Part shown: positions 23,521 through 31,526 of the stretch, piece by piece
Position numbering within the stretch: the first letter of the stretch is position 1
Layout: every line of letters begins with the position of its first letter
DNA from: Flavobacterium sp. HJ-32-4
GTDB lineage: Bacteria; Bacteroidota; Bacteroidia; Flavobacteriales; Flavobacteriaceae
Length of the DNA stretch: 64,000 nucleotides
Direction: 5' to 3'
NCBI RefSeq assembly: GCF_022532105.1
Contig: NZ_CP092832.1
Coordinates: 2,261,001 to 2,325,000, forward strand
The notes under the pieces: model-generated
The model's input: the letters and a program-made list of their open reading frames with translations, nothing else
Database searches by the model: none
What the model was told of the DNA's origin: nothing
Program-made: the position numbers and the translations under genes

Positions 23521-26403
23521 ATGAAGAAACACTATCTTTTTTTGTTGTTGGCGTTTGGAATGGCGCAGGCGCAGGTTATTAATTTTCCTGATCCAGCGTT
23601 TAAGTCGCTGTTATTACAGGCATCGCCATCCAGTATGATTGCCCTAAATAGTCTTGATCAACCGATTACTATTGACGTTAACGGCGATGGGCAAATCGAT
23701 ATATCTGAAGCTCAGGTTGTTAAAACGCTATTACTCTATGAACCAGGACCAGTTGTAATAAATAGTTTAGTGGGTATCAAGAGTTTTACGAATTTGGAAC
23801 ATCTTTCCGTAGCGGGCATGTCGATTTTGGCCTCAATTGATGTTAGCAATATGTCTTCGCTAAAAATTCTCCAGGTTTTGTTATATAACTTGAGTTCAAT
23901 TAATGTTTCAGGGGCAGGCTTAACTTATCTTGACATAGGTTCCTCACAGATTACAACACTTGATGTGTCGTCGTTGACACTGCTTCAAACACTCAGGTGT
24001 ACAAACAACCAATTAACAAACTTACTATTGCCGTCGGGCGCGAGTGTTTTAAGTAGCCTCGATTGTTCCGGCAACAACTTGAGCGTATTGAATGTTGCGG
24101 GTCAAAACGGCCTTCACTATATTACTTGTACAAACAATCAACTTTCGTCGTTGAACCTCTCTGGCTTACCTAATTTAGAAGGTTTAATATGTAAAGGGAA
24201 TTCGATGACGTCTCTGGTCCTTCCAACAAGTGGTACTTTCAAATACTTGGATTGCAGCGATAATTTGTTTACCTCCATGTCTTTACCATCTTCTGTAACT
24301 AATTTGGACTGTGGCGGAAATTTGTTCAGTTCTTTCGACTTCGTTCCTGTAAGCACGAAAGTTCTTACCTGCGGGGGTTCATTGAACACCGCAATATCTA
24401 TTTCGAATAAACCACAATTGATTTCGCTATCAATATTGAATTCCACTCTCGTTTCCTTAAGTCTATCGGGCGTTCCACAACTCAAAGCCTTATATTGCTC
24501 TAACAAACCGAATCTGACCCATCTTGATTTAAGTGCAATCGTTGCCCCACTTTCCAATGCAGACAGCGAGATTTACGTCGACCACAACCAATTAACTGAG
24601 CTGATCATGCCGAGTTCGGTGACCATAGGTAAATTCGACTGTAGCTATAATTCCTTACACTCATTGGCTGTAAACAGTTATGTCGCTCAAATGATATGTA
24701 ACAACAACCCACTTCAATCACTTTCTTTGACCAAAGGGGTAAACGTGTTGCGTGCTGAGAATTGCCAATTGACTTCACTGACTTTTGGTGAGGCAGATTA
24801 CAATAATATTTACTGTTATAACAACCAACTCGAAACCATCGATTTAAGGTCCAATACCGATCAGTATTCGCCCTACCTCGATTGCCACAATAACAATCTT
24901 AAGTCGATAATGTCCAAAAAGAAGTTGAATACTTCAACAGACATTTCTGGAAACCCCAATTTGGAGTATTTGTGCGTGCACAACACCCAGGTGGCTGCTT
25001 TCAAGCAGAAAGTGACGCAGTTAGGATATAGCGCGGAAGTCAATGCGTATTGCAGCTACGAACCGGGCGCTTTCTACCATATCGAGGGAACGCAACATGT
25101 GGACGCAGACAACAACGGCTGTACCGAGGCTGATATCACGATTCCCCATTTAACCTATTCCATTACCAACGGTACGGTGAGCGGGTCATTTATCAGTGAC
25201 CGATACGGCAACTATGATATCGCCGTGCAGGCCGGCACCCATACTGTTTCGCCTGTCTTCGCCACTCCTTATTTCACGAGCACCCCAACCTCGGCCGCGG
25301 TTAATTTTCCCGATGCGGGTTTGACAGCCAGCCCTTCGTTCTGTATATCGAAAACAGGCGTTTATCATGACGTGCGTACATGTGTTATGCCGCTGGGGGT
25401 AGCGGTTCCGGGTTTTGATGCCAAGTATAGGTTAACAGTAAGCAATGAGGGTACGGAAAGCGAAACAACCACACTAACCTTTGCCTATGATGAGGCAACA
25501 CTGGATTTTGTAAGTGCGAATCCAGCTCCAACGTCGCAGGCGCCGGGCTTACTGAGTTGGACGGTAAATCTGGATGTTTTCCAGAGAAAGGCGTTCCTTA
25601 TAACCATGAACCTTAATTCGCCCGCAGAGACACCGCCACTGGATCTTAACGACCTTCTGGTTTTTACATCGTCTGCGCCGCTCAATTCGGATACCACACC
25701 GGACAACAATAGTTTTATGTTGCATGAATTCACCCGTAACGCCCTCGACCCCAACGACAAAACCTGCCTCGAAGGCAACACCATCGGCCCTGACATGGCA
25801 GGGAAATACCTGCACTACCTGATCCGGTTTGAGAATACGGGTAACTATCCTGCCCAGATCGTTACGGTGGAGGACATGATCGACACTGCAAAGTTCGATA
25901 TTTCCACTATTGAACCGCTTGACGGCAGCCATGCCTTCACGACGCGCATCACCGGCAATAAAGTAGAATTCATCTTCAACAACATCATGTTACCGTTCGA
26001 CGATGCCAACAACGACGGATGGGTGCTCTTCCGTATCAAAACCAAACCGACGTTGGTGCTGGGCGACAGTGTGAGCAATACAGCCGGTATCTATTTCAAC
26101 TTTAATCCGCCGGTAATTACGAATACGGCGACGACCACGTTTGCGACAATGGGGGTTGATTCTCATTTTGATACATCTTTTACCCTTTGGCCAAACCCGG
26201 CAAACGATGTTGTGAATATGGAATCGAAAAGAGGAGAGGCGATAACTTCTGTGTCAATATTCAACACGCTTGGACAAGAGTTACTTAGAGAAAACGGAAC
26301 TAATTTACGAAATGTAAATGTTTCCGGCCTGGCAGCGGGAACGTACGTGATTACCGTTGCTACAGATAAATCGAAATCATCGACACAGTTGATTAAGAAG
26401 TAG
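23521..26403 (+). CDS. T9SS-secreted leucine-rich-repeat protein, copy 4
   Basis: The 960-residue paralogue is the last and longest of the array. The signal peptide is MKKHYLFLLLAFGMAQAQ and the EF-hand-like loop IDVNGDGQIDISEA is the best match to the DxNxDGxIxxxE consensus. The LRR part is more AT-rich and less regular than in its neighbours, with insertions such as the VNSLVGIKS block and fewer perfect NQLTSL units. This hints at faster divergence or a different origin of the middle part. The C-terminal 220 residues match the other copies. The stop codon is followed directly by a degenerate tandem repeat. Confidence 0.9.
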   Translation: MKKHYLFLLLAFGMAQAQVINFPDPAFKSLLLQASPSSMIALNSLDQPITIDVNGDGQIDISEAQVVKTLLLYEPGPVVINSLVGIKSFTNLEHLSVAGMSILASIDVSNMSSLKILQVLLYNLSSINVSGAGLTYLDIGSSQITTLDVSSLTLLQTLRCTNNQLTNLLLPSGASVLSSLDCSGNNLSVLNVAGQNGLHYITCTNNQLSSLNLSGLPNLEGLICKGNSMTSLVLPTSGTFKYLDCSDNLFTSMSLPSSVTNLDCGGNLFSSFDFVPVSTKVLTCGGSLNTAISISNKPQLISLSILNSTLVSLSLSGVPQLKALYCSNKPNLTHLDLSAIVAPLSNADSEIYVDHNQLTELIMPSSVTIGKFDCSYNSLHSLAVNSYVAQMICNNNPLQSLSLTKGVNVLRAENCQLTSLTFGEADYNNIYCYNNQLETIDLRSNTDQYSPYLDCHNNNLKSIMSKKKLNTSTDISGNPNLEYLCVHNTQVAAFKQKVTQLGYSAEVNAYCSYEPGAFYHIEGTQHVDADNNGCTEADITIPHLTYSITNGTVSGSFISDRYGNYDIAVQAGTHTVSPVFATPYFTSTPTSAAVNFPDAGLTASPSFCISKTGVYHDVRTCVMPLGVAVPGFDAKYRLTVSNEGTESETTTLTFAYDEATLDFVSANPAPTSQAPGLLSWTVNLDVFQRKAFLITMNLNSPAETPPLDLNDLLVFTSSAPLNSDTTPDNNSFMLHEFTRNALDPNDKTCLEGNTIGPDMAGKYLHYLIRFENTGNYPAQIVTVEDMIDTAKFDISTIEPLDGSHAFTTRITGNKVEFIFNNIMLPFDDANNDGWVLFRIKTKPTLVLGDSVSNTAGIYFNFNPPVITNTATTTFATMGVDSHFDTSFTLWPNPANDVVNMESKRGEAITSVSIFNTLGQELLRENGTNLRNVNVSGLAAGTYVITVATDKSKSSTQLIKK

Positions 26404-26484
26404 TTGATGGTTGATAGTTCTTGGTTGATAGTTCTTGGTTGATAGTTCATGGTTTATGGTTCATGGTTCATGGCTGTTGGTTGA
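26404..26484 (+). repeat. Degenerate tandem array of GTTGATAGTTCTTGG / GTTCATGG type
   Basis: The array starts at the first base after the stop codon of LRR copy 4. It is the inverted form of the CATGAAC family seen at 15.0 and 63.3-63.6 kb. Relative to the gene it follows, it has the same orientation as the array after the arginase-family gene. Confidence 0.85.
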
Positions 26485-26534
26485 TAACGGCGCAGCTTAA
26501 GAGTCGTCTGTCGGGTAACCTTTTCGATACAACC

Positions 26535-26743
26535 TAAAGCCTTACGTTCGGAACGTAAAATTTTACCCTGGCAGACGCAAAACGTTAGGTCTGGAACGTA
26601 AACGTTTACCCTAACAGACGTAAAACGTTAGGTTCGGAACGTAAAATTTTACCCCGATAGACGTAAAACGTTAGGTCGGGAACGTAAACTTTTACCCTAA
26701 CAGACGTAAAACGTTAGGTTTGGAACGTAAAATTTTACCCCGG
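26535..26743 (+). repeat. Iteron-like array: five 43-bp units with a 12-bp palindrome
   Basis: Units start at 26574, 26617, 26660 and 26703 with exact 43-bp spacing, and a partial first unit covers 26535-26573. Each contains GGAACGTAAA followed by TTTACC, forming the palindrome GTAAAATTTTAC (units 1, 3, 5) or GTAAACGTTTAC (unit 2); unit 4 has one broken central pair. Units 2 and 4 share CCCTAACA and units 3 and 5 share CCCCG, so an 86-bp higher-order repeat is visible. AACGTT is present in each full unit. Confidence 0.92.
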
Positions 26744-26749
26744 GATACT

Positions 26750-26804
26750 GCCTGTATAAAGCGTGTATAAAGCCTATATAAAGCGTATACAATGCGTATC
26801 AAAG
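26750..26804 (+). repeat. 11-bp tandem repeat (GCSTRTATAAA type, about 5 units)
   Basis: Units GCCTGTATAAA, GCGTGTATAAA, GCCTATATAAA, GCGTATACAAT and GCGTATCAAAG follow the iteron-like array. The 11-bp period equals that of the unrelated TCCATACAGTA array. The remaining 100 bp to the PAP2 gene hold nothing I recognise. Confidence 0.8.
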
Positions 26805-26901
26805 TGACAGGAGGGGAGCTTCAGGATATTCCTCGTGCTTATGTGCCGACGCTTCTATAACCCCGGCGGCACTTTTGTGAATCTGTCGAGTCCTCCAGTC
26901 C

Positions 26902-27654
26902 TCAAAATGACACTGACAGCCCCACGCCCCAACGACCGTCCTGGTAGGTGGGAAGGATGACTCCTGTGGTTTTGGACGTCTCTTTGAAAAGGAGGTGTTG
27001 GATCGTCGGATGTAGCCAATAGGCTATCTTGGTACTGAGGATGCCGATGCCCGCACCAGCCGCAATATCGGTTAGCCAGTGACGGTTGTTGTACATCCGG
27101 AAGAAACCCGTTCCGGTAGCGACGGCATAGCCCGCCACGCCATACCAAACCGATACATCGCGGTATTCCTGATAGAGAAATTCGGCGCCCATGAAAGCCG
27201 TGGCCGTGTGCCCGGAAGGGAAGGAGTTGTTGGAGGTTTTATCCGGTCGCATTTCGTTTCCGGTACTCTTAATGATATTAACCGTGCCTCCCATGATCAG
27301 GTAGGCGGTGGCCAAAATGGTGGTCCGATCGCGGAAGTTGTGTTTGCCCTGTATGCCGGCTGCGTTAAGGGCATACACTGACAAGAAAGGCGTGTACTGC
27401 GAAAAGTCGTCGACGGTCAGTTTCTCGTCGATATGTTCCGCCAGTTCGCCCTGTGTACTCGAATTAAGCTCTCGAATCGTAGGGCTTTCTAGTCCGACTA
27501 CCCCAAATCCAATCAACGCTGCCGGTAGTATCAATGCCTGATACCGAAAGCGGGGTTCGGGTTTCAGCGCAAGTGAATCAACCGAGGGCCCTTGTGCCAC
27601 GAGTACCATGGGGAGCAGGGCGATGACCAGGAGGAAGCGGTGGGGAAATGACAT
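26902..27654 (-). CDS. PAP2 family phosphatase
   Basis: The 250-residue product has a signal peptide or first helix (MSFPHRFLLVIALLPMVLVAQ) and the three PAP2 phosphatase motifs: KSTGNEMRP, SFPSGHTA (catalytic His) and RMYNNRHWLTDI (catalytic His and Asp). Membrane segments surround the motifs. Such enzymes dephosphorylate membrane-lipid phosphates (undecaprenyl pyrophosphate, lipid A or phosphatidic acid) on the outer side of the membrane. The C-terminal tail (DGRWGVGLSVSF) looks like a strand ending in Phe. The gene is monocistronic with a good promoter. The substrate is not determinable here. Confidence 0.9.
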   Translation of the reverse strand: MSFPHRFLLVIALLPMVLVAQGPSVDSLALKPEPRFRYQALILPAALIGFGVVGLESPTIRELNSSTQGELAEHIDEKLTVDDFSQYTPFLSVYALNAAGIQGKHNFRDRTTILATAYLIMGGTVNIIKSTGNEMRPDKTSNNSFPSGHTATAFMGAEFLYQEYRDVSVWYGVAGYAVATGTGFFRMYNNRHWLTDIAAGAGIGILSTKIAYWLHPTIQHLLFKETSKTTGVILPTYQDGRWGVGLSVSF

Positions 27655-27677
27655 AAGAAAGCACTAGCAGGTTATCA

Positions 27678-27706
27678 CAAACGTACATAAAAACGGCGAG
27701 AGACAA
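27678..27706 (-). promoter_or_regulatory. Promoter of the PAP2 gene
   Basis: On the minus strand TTG and TACGTTTG (27685-27678) are 18 bp apart, a close match to the Bacteroidota promoter; the ATG follows after 23 bp. Confidence 0.65.
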
Positions 27707-27749
27707 TCCGCCCATTCTTCACAACGTCGGTCATACCTCAAAACGTGTG

Positions 27750-29057
27750 TTACGACGCAAATGTTTCAACGCGGGTCTGCACCCGTGCTTTGAGGTCGTG
27801 CAAGAGGTTGTAGAGCCCGAAGAAGGTGCGGTTGATATACAGGAAGTGCCGTGAACCCCGGTTGCCGTTCATCTTGCGCAACTGGGTGTCTTTTGAGAAC
27901 CGTTCGCCCATTTCGGCCATGGCGCCAAAGAACTTCGCATCTGAGAAGTCAAAGGAGTCGCCGTGGAACGGAAGGGTGAAGAGTCCGAGCATCTCGCGGA
28001 ACAACGCTTTGAAATAGGCCGCTTCTTCAGGTGAATCGTCTTGACGTATGATTTCGAGTTCAACCAGTTTCTCGTCGAACAGGTGGGCATCCTGTTGGTA
28101 TTCCGGGCGGGCCAGTTCGAAGTAAGGCTTGTAGAATTCTTCCGGCACCTGTTTGATGCACCCGAAGTCGATGGCCACAAGGTTGCCGTTCGCATCTACG
28201 AGGAAATTCCCCGGGTGCGGGTCGGCGTGCACCTGCCGCAATTGGTGGATCTGGAACATATAGAAGTCCCACAGGGCTTGTCCGAGTCGGTCACCCAAGG
28301 CCCGGTCGGTGTTGTGCGCCGTGAATTCCGAAAGGTGTTCGCCCTCCATCCAGTCCATGGTAATGATGCGGGATGACGACCATTCGGGATAGTAGTTCGG
28401 GAATACCAGGTTCGGGATATGGCGACAGGCTTCGGCGGTAAACGTACCTTGTCGCAATTCGAGTTCGTAGTCGGTCTCTTCCAACAATTTCCCTTCGATC
28501 TCCTGAAAGTACTTCTCAGAGTCTTTTCCCTGTAAATTAAACATCCGCGTGGCGAAGGGTTTCACGATGGCCAGATCGGAGCTGATGCTCTCCGCCACAC
28601 CCGGATACTGGATTTTGACGGCGAGTTGTTTCCCGTCTTTTGTCGCTTTGTGCACCTGCCCGATACTCGCGGCGTGGATGGAGTTGGGTGTGAAGGTATC
28701 AAAAAGGGCCTCCGGATAGGCACCGTGGTAGTTTTTGAAAGTCTTCCGCACCAAGGGCGCCGACAAAGGCGGTACGGAGAACTGGGCCAATGAAAACTTC
28801 TCGACGTAGGCGCGGGGCATGATGTTCTTGTCCATGCTCAGCATCTGCGCCACTTTAAGGGCACTTCCTTTCATCTGCTTGAGTCCGTCGTAGATATCAC
28901 CGGCGTTGTTTTCGTCCAGTTTGTCCCGGGTGAGTGAGGGGTTGATCAGTTTTTCGCCATAATAAGCGACGTAATTACCGCCCACTTTGAGGCCGGTTTT
29001 CACAAGTTTTCCGGCCCGCTCGAGTTTACCGGTGGGAATATGGTCAAGTGTTTTCAT
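27750..29057 (-). CDS. ABC1/UbiB family atypical kinase
   Basis: The 435-residue product is of the AarF/UbiB/ABC1 class of protein-kinase-like ATPases. The family KxGQ-type motif appears as KGSALKVAQMLS (residues 48-59), followed by the alanine-rich loop region HAASIGQVHKA, the lysine in LAVKIQYPGV, and the catalytic-loop-like HADPHPGNFLV with the metal-binding AIDFGCIKQV. These proteins act on lipid or quinone metabolism and are thought to be ATPases rather than protein kinases. It sits 19 bp after a TetR-type regulator gene and is presumably cotranscribed with it. This synteny is common in Flavobacteriia. Confidence 0.93.
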   Translation of the reverse strand: MKTLDHIPTGKLERAGKLVKTGLKVGGNYVAYYGEKLINPSLTRDKLDENNAGDIYDGLKQMKGSALKVAQMLSMDKNIMPRAYVEKFSLAQFSVPPLSAPLVRKTFKNYHGAYPEALFDTFTPNSIHAASIGQVHKATKDGKQLAVKIQYPGVAESISSDLAIVKPFATRMFNLQGKDSEKYFQEIEGKLLEETDYELELRQGTFTAEACRHIPNLVFPNYYPEWSSSRIITMDWMEGEHLSEFTAHNTDRALGDRLGQALWDFYMFQIHQLRQVHADPHPGNFLVDANGNLVAIDFGCIKQVPEEFYKPYFELARPEYQQDAHLFDEKLVELEIIRQDDSPEEAAYFKALFREMLGLFTLPFHGDSFDFSDAKFFGAMAEMGERFSKDTQLRKMNGNRGSRHFLYINRTFFGLYNLLHDLKARVQTRVETFAS

Positions 29058-29076
29058 AGTAAGGGGTAGGTAAAGG

Positions 29077-29745
29077 TCAACGGCGTTCTTTCCACAGGAA
29101 TTTGCCGAGATCGAACAAATTTTCGAGTGGTTGGGTATCTAACAGTGTGGCCGCCGTGTTCACTGATTTTTCGATGAGGATATCGGTTTTCTCGAATCCT
29201 TTTGACCGGTCGTCAAGCCAGAATTTCAGAATGAAGAGGAACTGTACCCAGGCGCCTTCCGCATAGATCGGTTGGCGGTATTTCTGCCATTTCTGTTGTG
29301 CTTCGCCTGAGGGTTCTGAAACAAAGGTCTTGACATACTCGAGGAATTCCTTACGGAAGCCGCGCAGTTGGGCCAGATTGGCCAGGCCTTCCTTGTTTTC
29401 TTTCAGTACATACAGGAGGTAGCCGCGGTTCAGGGCAAAGATCTCAAACAGGGTGAAGTAGAGAGTAAGCAATTTGTCGCGCCCACTGTAGGTAGCGAAA
29501 GACGCATCGTTCGAGAGGATGGTTTGGGCATTCTCAAAAAAACGCGTCCATACGGTATGTGGCAGGTCTTCCAACGAACCGAAATGCTCGAAGAAGGCCG
29601 ATTCCGGAATCTGGGCCGCCTGACAGAACTGTACGGTCGTTTTGAAGGGGGTGGCTTCTGCCGCTACCCGTTCCATGTAGGCAGCGAGTATGTCATCTGC
29701 TGTCCACGTCTGTTTTTTTCGTCCGGTTTTCTTTGCCGTTTCCAT
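29077..29745 (-). CDS. TetR-type transcriptional regulator
   Basis: The 222-residue product has an N-terminal helix-turn-helix region, with a lysine-rich start and FCQAAQIPESAFFEHFGSLEDL (residues 42-63) resembling the TetR recognition helix. A helical ligand-binding-like domain follows, covering 90-220. The HTH is less canonical than in standard TetR proteins, as in the flavobacterial subgroup encoded next to ABC1 kinases. It is the first gene of a two-gene operon and probably regulates that operon or lipid functions. Ligand and operator are unknown. Confidence 0.75.
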   Translation of the reverse strand: METAKKTGRKKQTWTADDILAAYMERVAAEATPFKTTVQFCQAAQIPESAFFEHFGSLEDLPHTVWTRFFENAQTILSNDASFATYSGRDKLLTLYFTLFEIFALNRGYLLYVLKENKEGLANLAQLRGFRKEFLEYVKTFVSEPSGEAQQKWQKYRQPIYAEGAWVQFLFILKFWLDDRSKGFEKTDILIEKSVNTAATLLDTQPLENLFDLGKFLWKERR

Positions 29746-29760
29746 ACCAAGATATTTCTA

Positions 29761-29768
29761 CAAAGATA
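29761..29768 (-). promoter_or_regulatory. -7 box for the TetR-ABC1 operon
   Basis: On the minus strand TATCTTTG matches TAnnTTTG and lies 15 bp before the start codon. No clear -33 element was seen. Confidence 0.5.
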
Positions 29769-29867
29769 AGAGCCGTAAGAAGTTAGGATTGTTGAGCAGC
29801 TGTTAATTATCGTTCAAAATTTCTGTGAGGCTGCGGGTTTCGGAGGCATTCAGAGATTCGACTTTAA

Positions 29868-29899
29868 GCAAAAAAGAAACCCGCCGGATGAGGGCGGGT
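29868..29899 (-). terminator. Rho-independent terminator of the calcium-repeat protein gene
   Basis: A 7-bp stem (ACCCGCC at 29879-29885 with GGCGGGT at 29893-29899) is followed on the minus strand by TTTCTTTTTTGC. It lies about 40 bp past the stop codon. Confidence 0.85.
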
Positions 29900-29940
29900 G
29901 TTCTTTATGTCGGGACGGTGTCGGGTTACGACATGTATCG

Positions 29941-31446
29941 TTATTTGACGATTTTCCGTGCAAACGTCTTCCCTTCTGATTCGATCAGCAGGAGGTAGGT
30001 GCCGGAGGCGAGAGCGGAGGTACCCAACTCGTAGGTAGTGGCATCCACTTTCTGGAACGACGCAGACGCAACGCGCCCGTCGAGCGTGATGATACGGGCC
30101 GCGCGCACGTTGAGGTCGCGCACCGTGCTGAAGCGTACATAGTTCGTTACCGGATTTGGATAGACCGTGAGTCCGTAGGCTTCGGCTACCAACGGATCGA
30201 GGCCCAATGCTGCCGCATCCAGATAGTCCGGAATACCGTTCGTGTTCAGGTCGTCGTCGGCCAGGTTGCCGTTGTTGTTATAATCTTCGTTTATCGAACT
30301 GATGCCGTCGCCGTCATCGTCGATGTCGAGATAATCGGGGATCGAATCGTTATCGGTATCGAGATAGTCGGCGGTGCGTCCACCGAGGGCGATCAATTCG
30401 ACGTTGGTCAGCACGAGGTCGCCATCGTCATCATCATCCATATAGTTCGGAATACCGTCGCCGTCTGTATCATCGTTGGCGAGATTGCCGTCGCCGTTGA
30501 CGTCTTCGTCGGCTGTATCTACTGCATCGTTATCGGTATCTGTGCCGCAATCGATGGCCGACAGGTTGACGGTCAACACCGTAGGCGTACCGTTGTTCAA
30601 CAGCGCATACAGCGTAAGCGGCAATTGCTCGGCAAAGAAATTAGGTTGTGTGATGGGATTGGTATTCGACATCGCGTCGATTTCCGAATAGAAAAAAGTC
30701 GCATTGGCCAACACGCCTGTGGCGAGGTTTTCGGTTGAGAAAAGCGGTCCGGTTACGGCCGAGTTGCATACGGTGTAGGAAATCGGCTGTGACGGTGATA
30801 CGGTTGAAAAGCGCCATCCTTCGTTTTCGGCTGCCCAGGGTCCCATATTGCGTCCCGGAGCCGCCGTTCCCTGTGCACCGCTAGCATCCAGCACACCTAA
30901 TATCGCTTTGCCGCTGTTCCAGCCCGCGCACAGTGGTTTGCTGTGCACTTGTATGTCGATGAGGTTGGTCGTCTCATACAGGACGATTTCGGTGTATGAC
31001 AGGTTGTTGGGACACGAGAACTGCGGTACGTTTTTGAAAACGATGACGAATTTGCGGTACGGCGCTACGCCCGTGACGCCGGTGAGGTAATTACCCGCCC
31101 CGGTGTTGTTGTAGAGGTCGTGGTAGACGCCCAGGATAGCGTTCTTAAACGGAAACAGTGTGTTGGGGATCGCCTGGTTGACATTCCATTCAGAGTATTG
31201 GTTCGCATAATTGGTGTTAAACGACAGATAGCCGTTTGAACTCACGACGATGTTCTGGTAGTCAACGCCGTAAAACTGGAACGAAAAAGGAAGCGAAATC
31301 ACTCCCGAATAGATATCGTCGTTGTTATACTGCACGGTCGTGGCCGCGTCGAACATCTGGTGGGGAATGCTGGTGACGCTATACGTGGGCGATTGCGCAC
31401 TCACGGTTAACCCTGCCAATAAAAAGAAAGCGTAGATTTTTTTCAT
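29941..31446 (-). CDS. T9SS-secreted protein with calcium-binding (thrombospondin type 3-like) repeats
   Basis: The product has 501 residues from ATG 31446, chosen because MKKIYAFFLLAGLTVSAQ is a canonical signal peptide; an upstream in-frame start only lengthens it by 7 residues. A N-terminal beta-rich domain (residues 30-270) resembles the nidogen-like/PEP-type front end of many flavobacterial surface proteins. Residues 300-415 contain repeated acidic loops (DTDGDGIPNYMDDDDDGD, DIDDDGDGISS) of the thrombospondin type 3 kind that bind calcium. The C-terminus is a type A sorting domain (LTVYPNPVTNYVRFS to FARKIVK). The protein is exported by T9SS, possibly as a surface structural protein. It has its own terminator. 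Confidence 0.9.
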   Translation of the reverse strand: MKKIYAFFLLAGLTVSAQSPTYSVTSIPHQMFDAATTVQYNNDDIYSGVISLPFSFQFYGVDYQNIVVSSNGYLSFNTNYANQYSEWNVNQAIPNTLFPFKNAILGVYHDLYNNTGAGNYLTGVTGVAPYRKFVIVFKNVPQFSCPNNLSYTEIVLYETTNLIDIQVHSKPLCAGWNSGKAILGVLDASGAQGTAAPGRNMGPWAAENEGWRFSTVSPSQPISYTVCNSAVTGPLFSTENLATGVLANATFFYSEIDAMSNTNPITQPNFFAEQLPLTLYALLNNGTPTVLTVNLSAIDCGTDTDNDAVDTADEDVNGDGNLANDDTDGDGIPNYMDDDDDGDLVLTNVELIALGGRTADYLDTDNDSIPDYLDIDDDGDGISSINEDYNNNGNLADDDLNTNGIPDYLDAAALGLDPLVAEAYGLTVYPNPVTNYVRFSTVRDLNVRAARIITLDGRVASASFQKVDATTYELGTSALASGTYLLLIESEGKTFARKIVK

Positions 31447-31526
31447 AGTGGTTTGTTTTTTACGCAAGGTACTAAGAAAATTAACACGCTCTCTATCAGC
31501 AATTTTTAATTTTTAACAGGAAATAC

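Noticed and set aside
26535..26743. Possible CRISPR array
   Set aside because: Units are contiguous 43-bp copies without unique spacers, and no cas genes are near.
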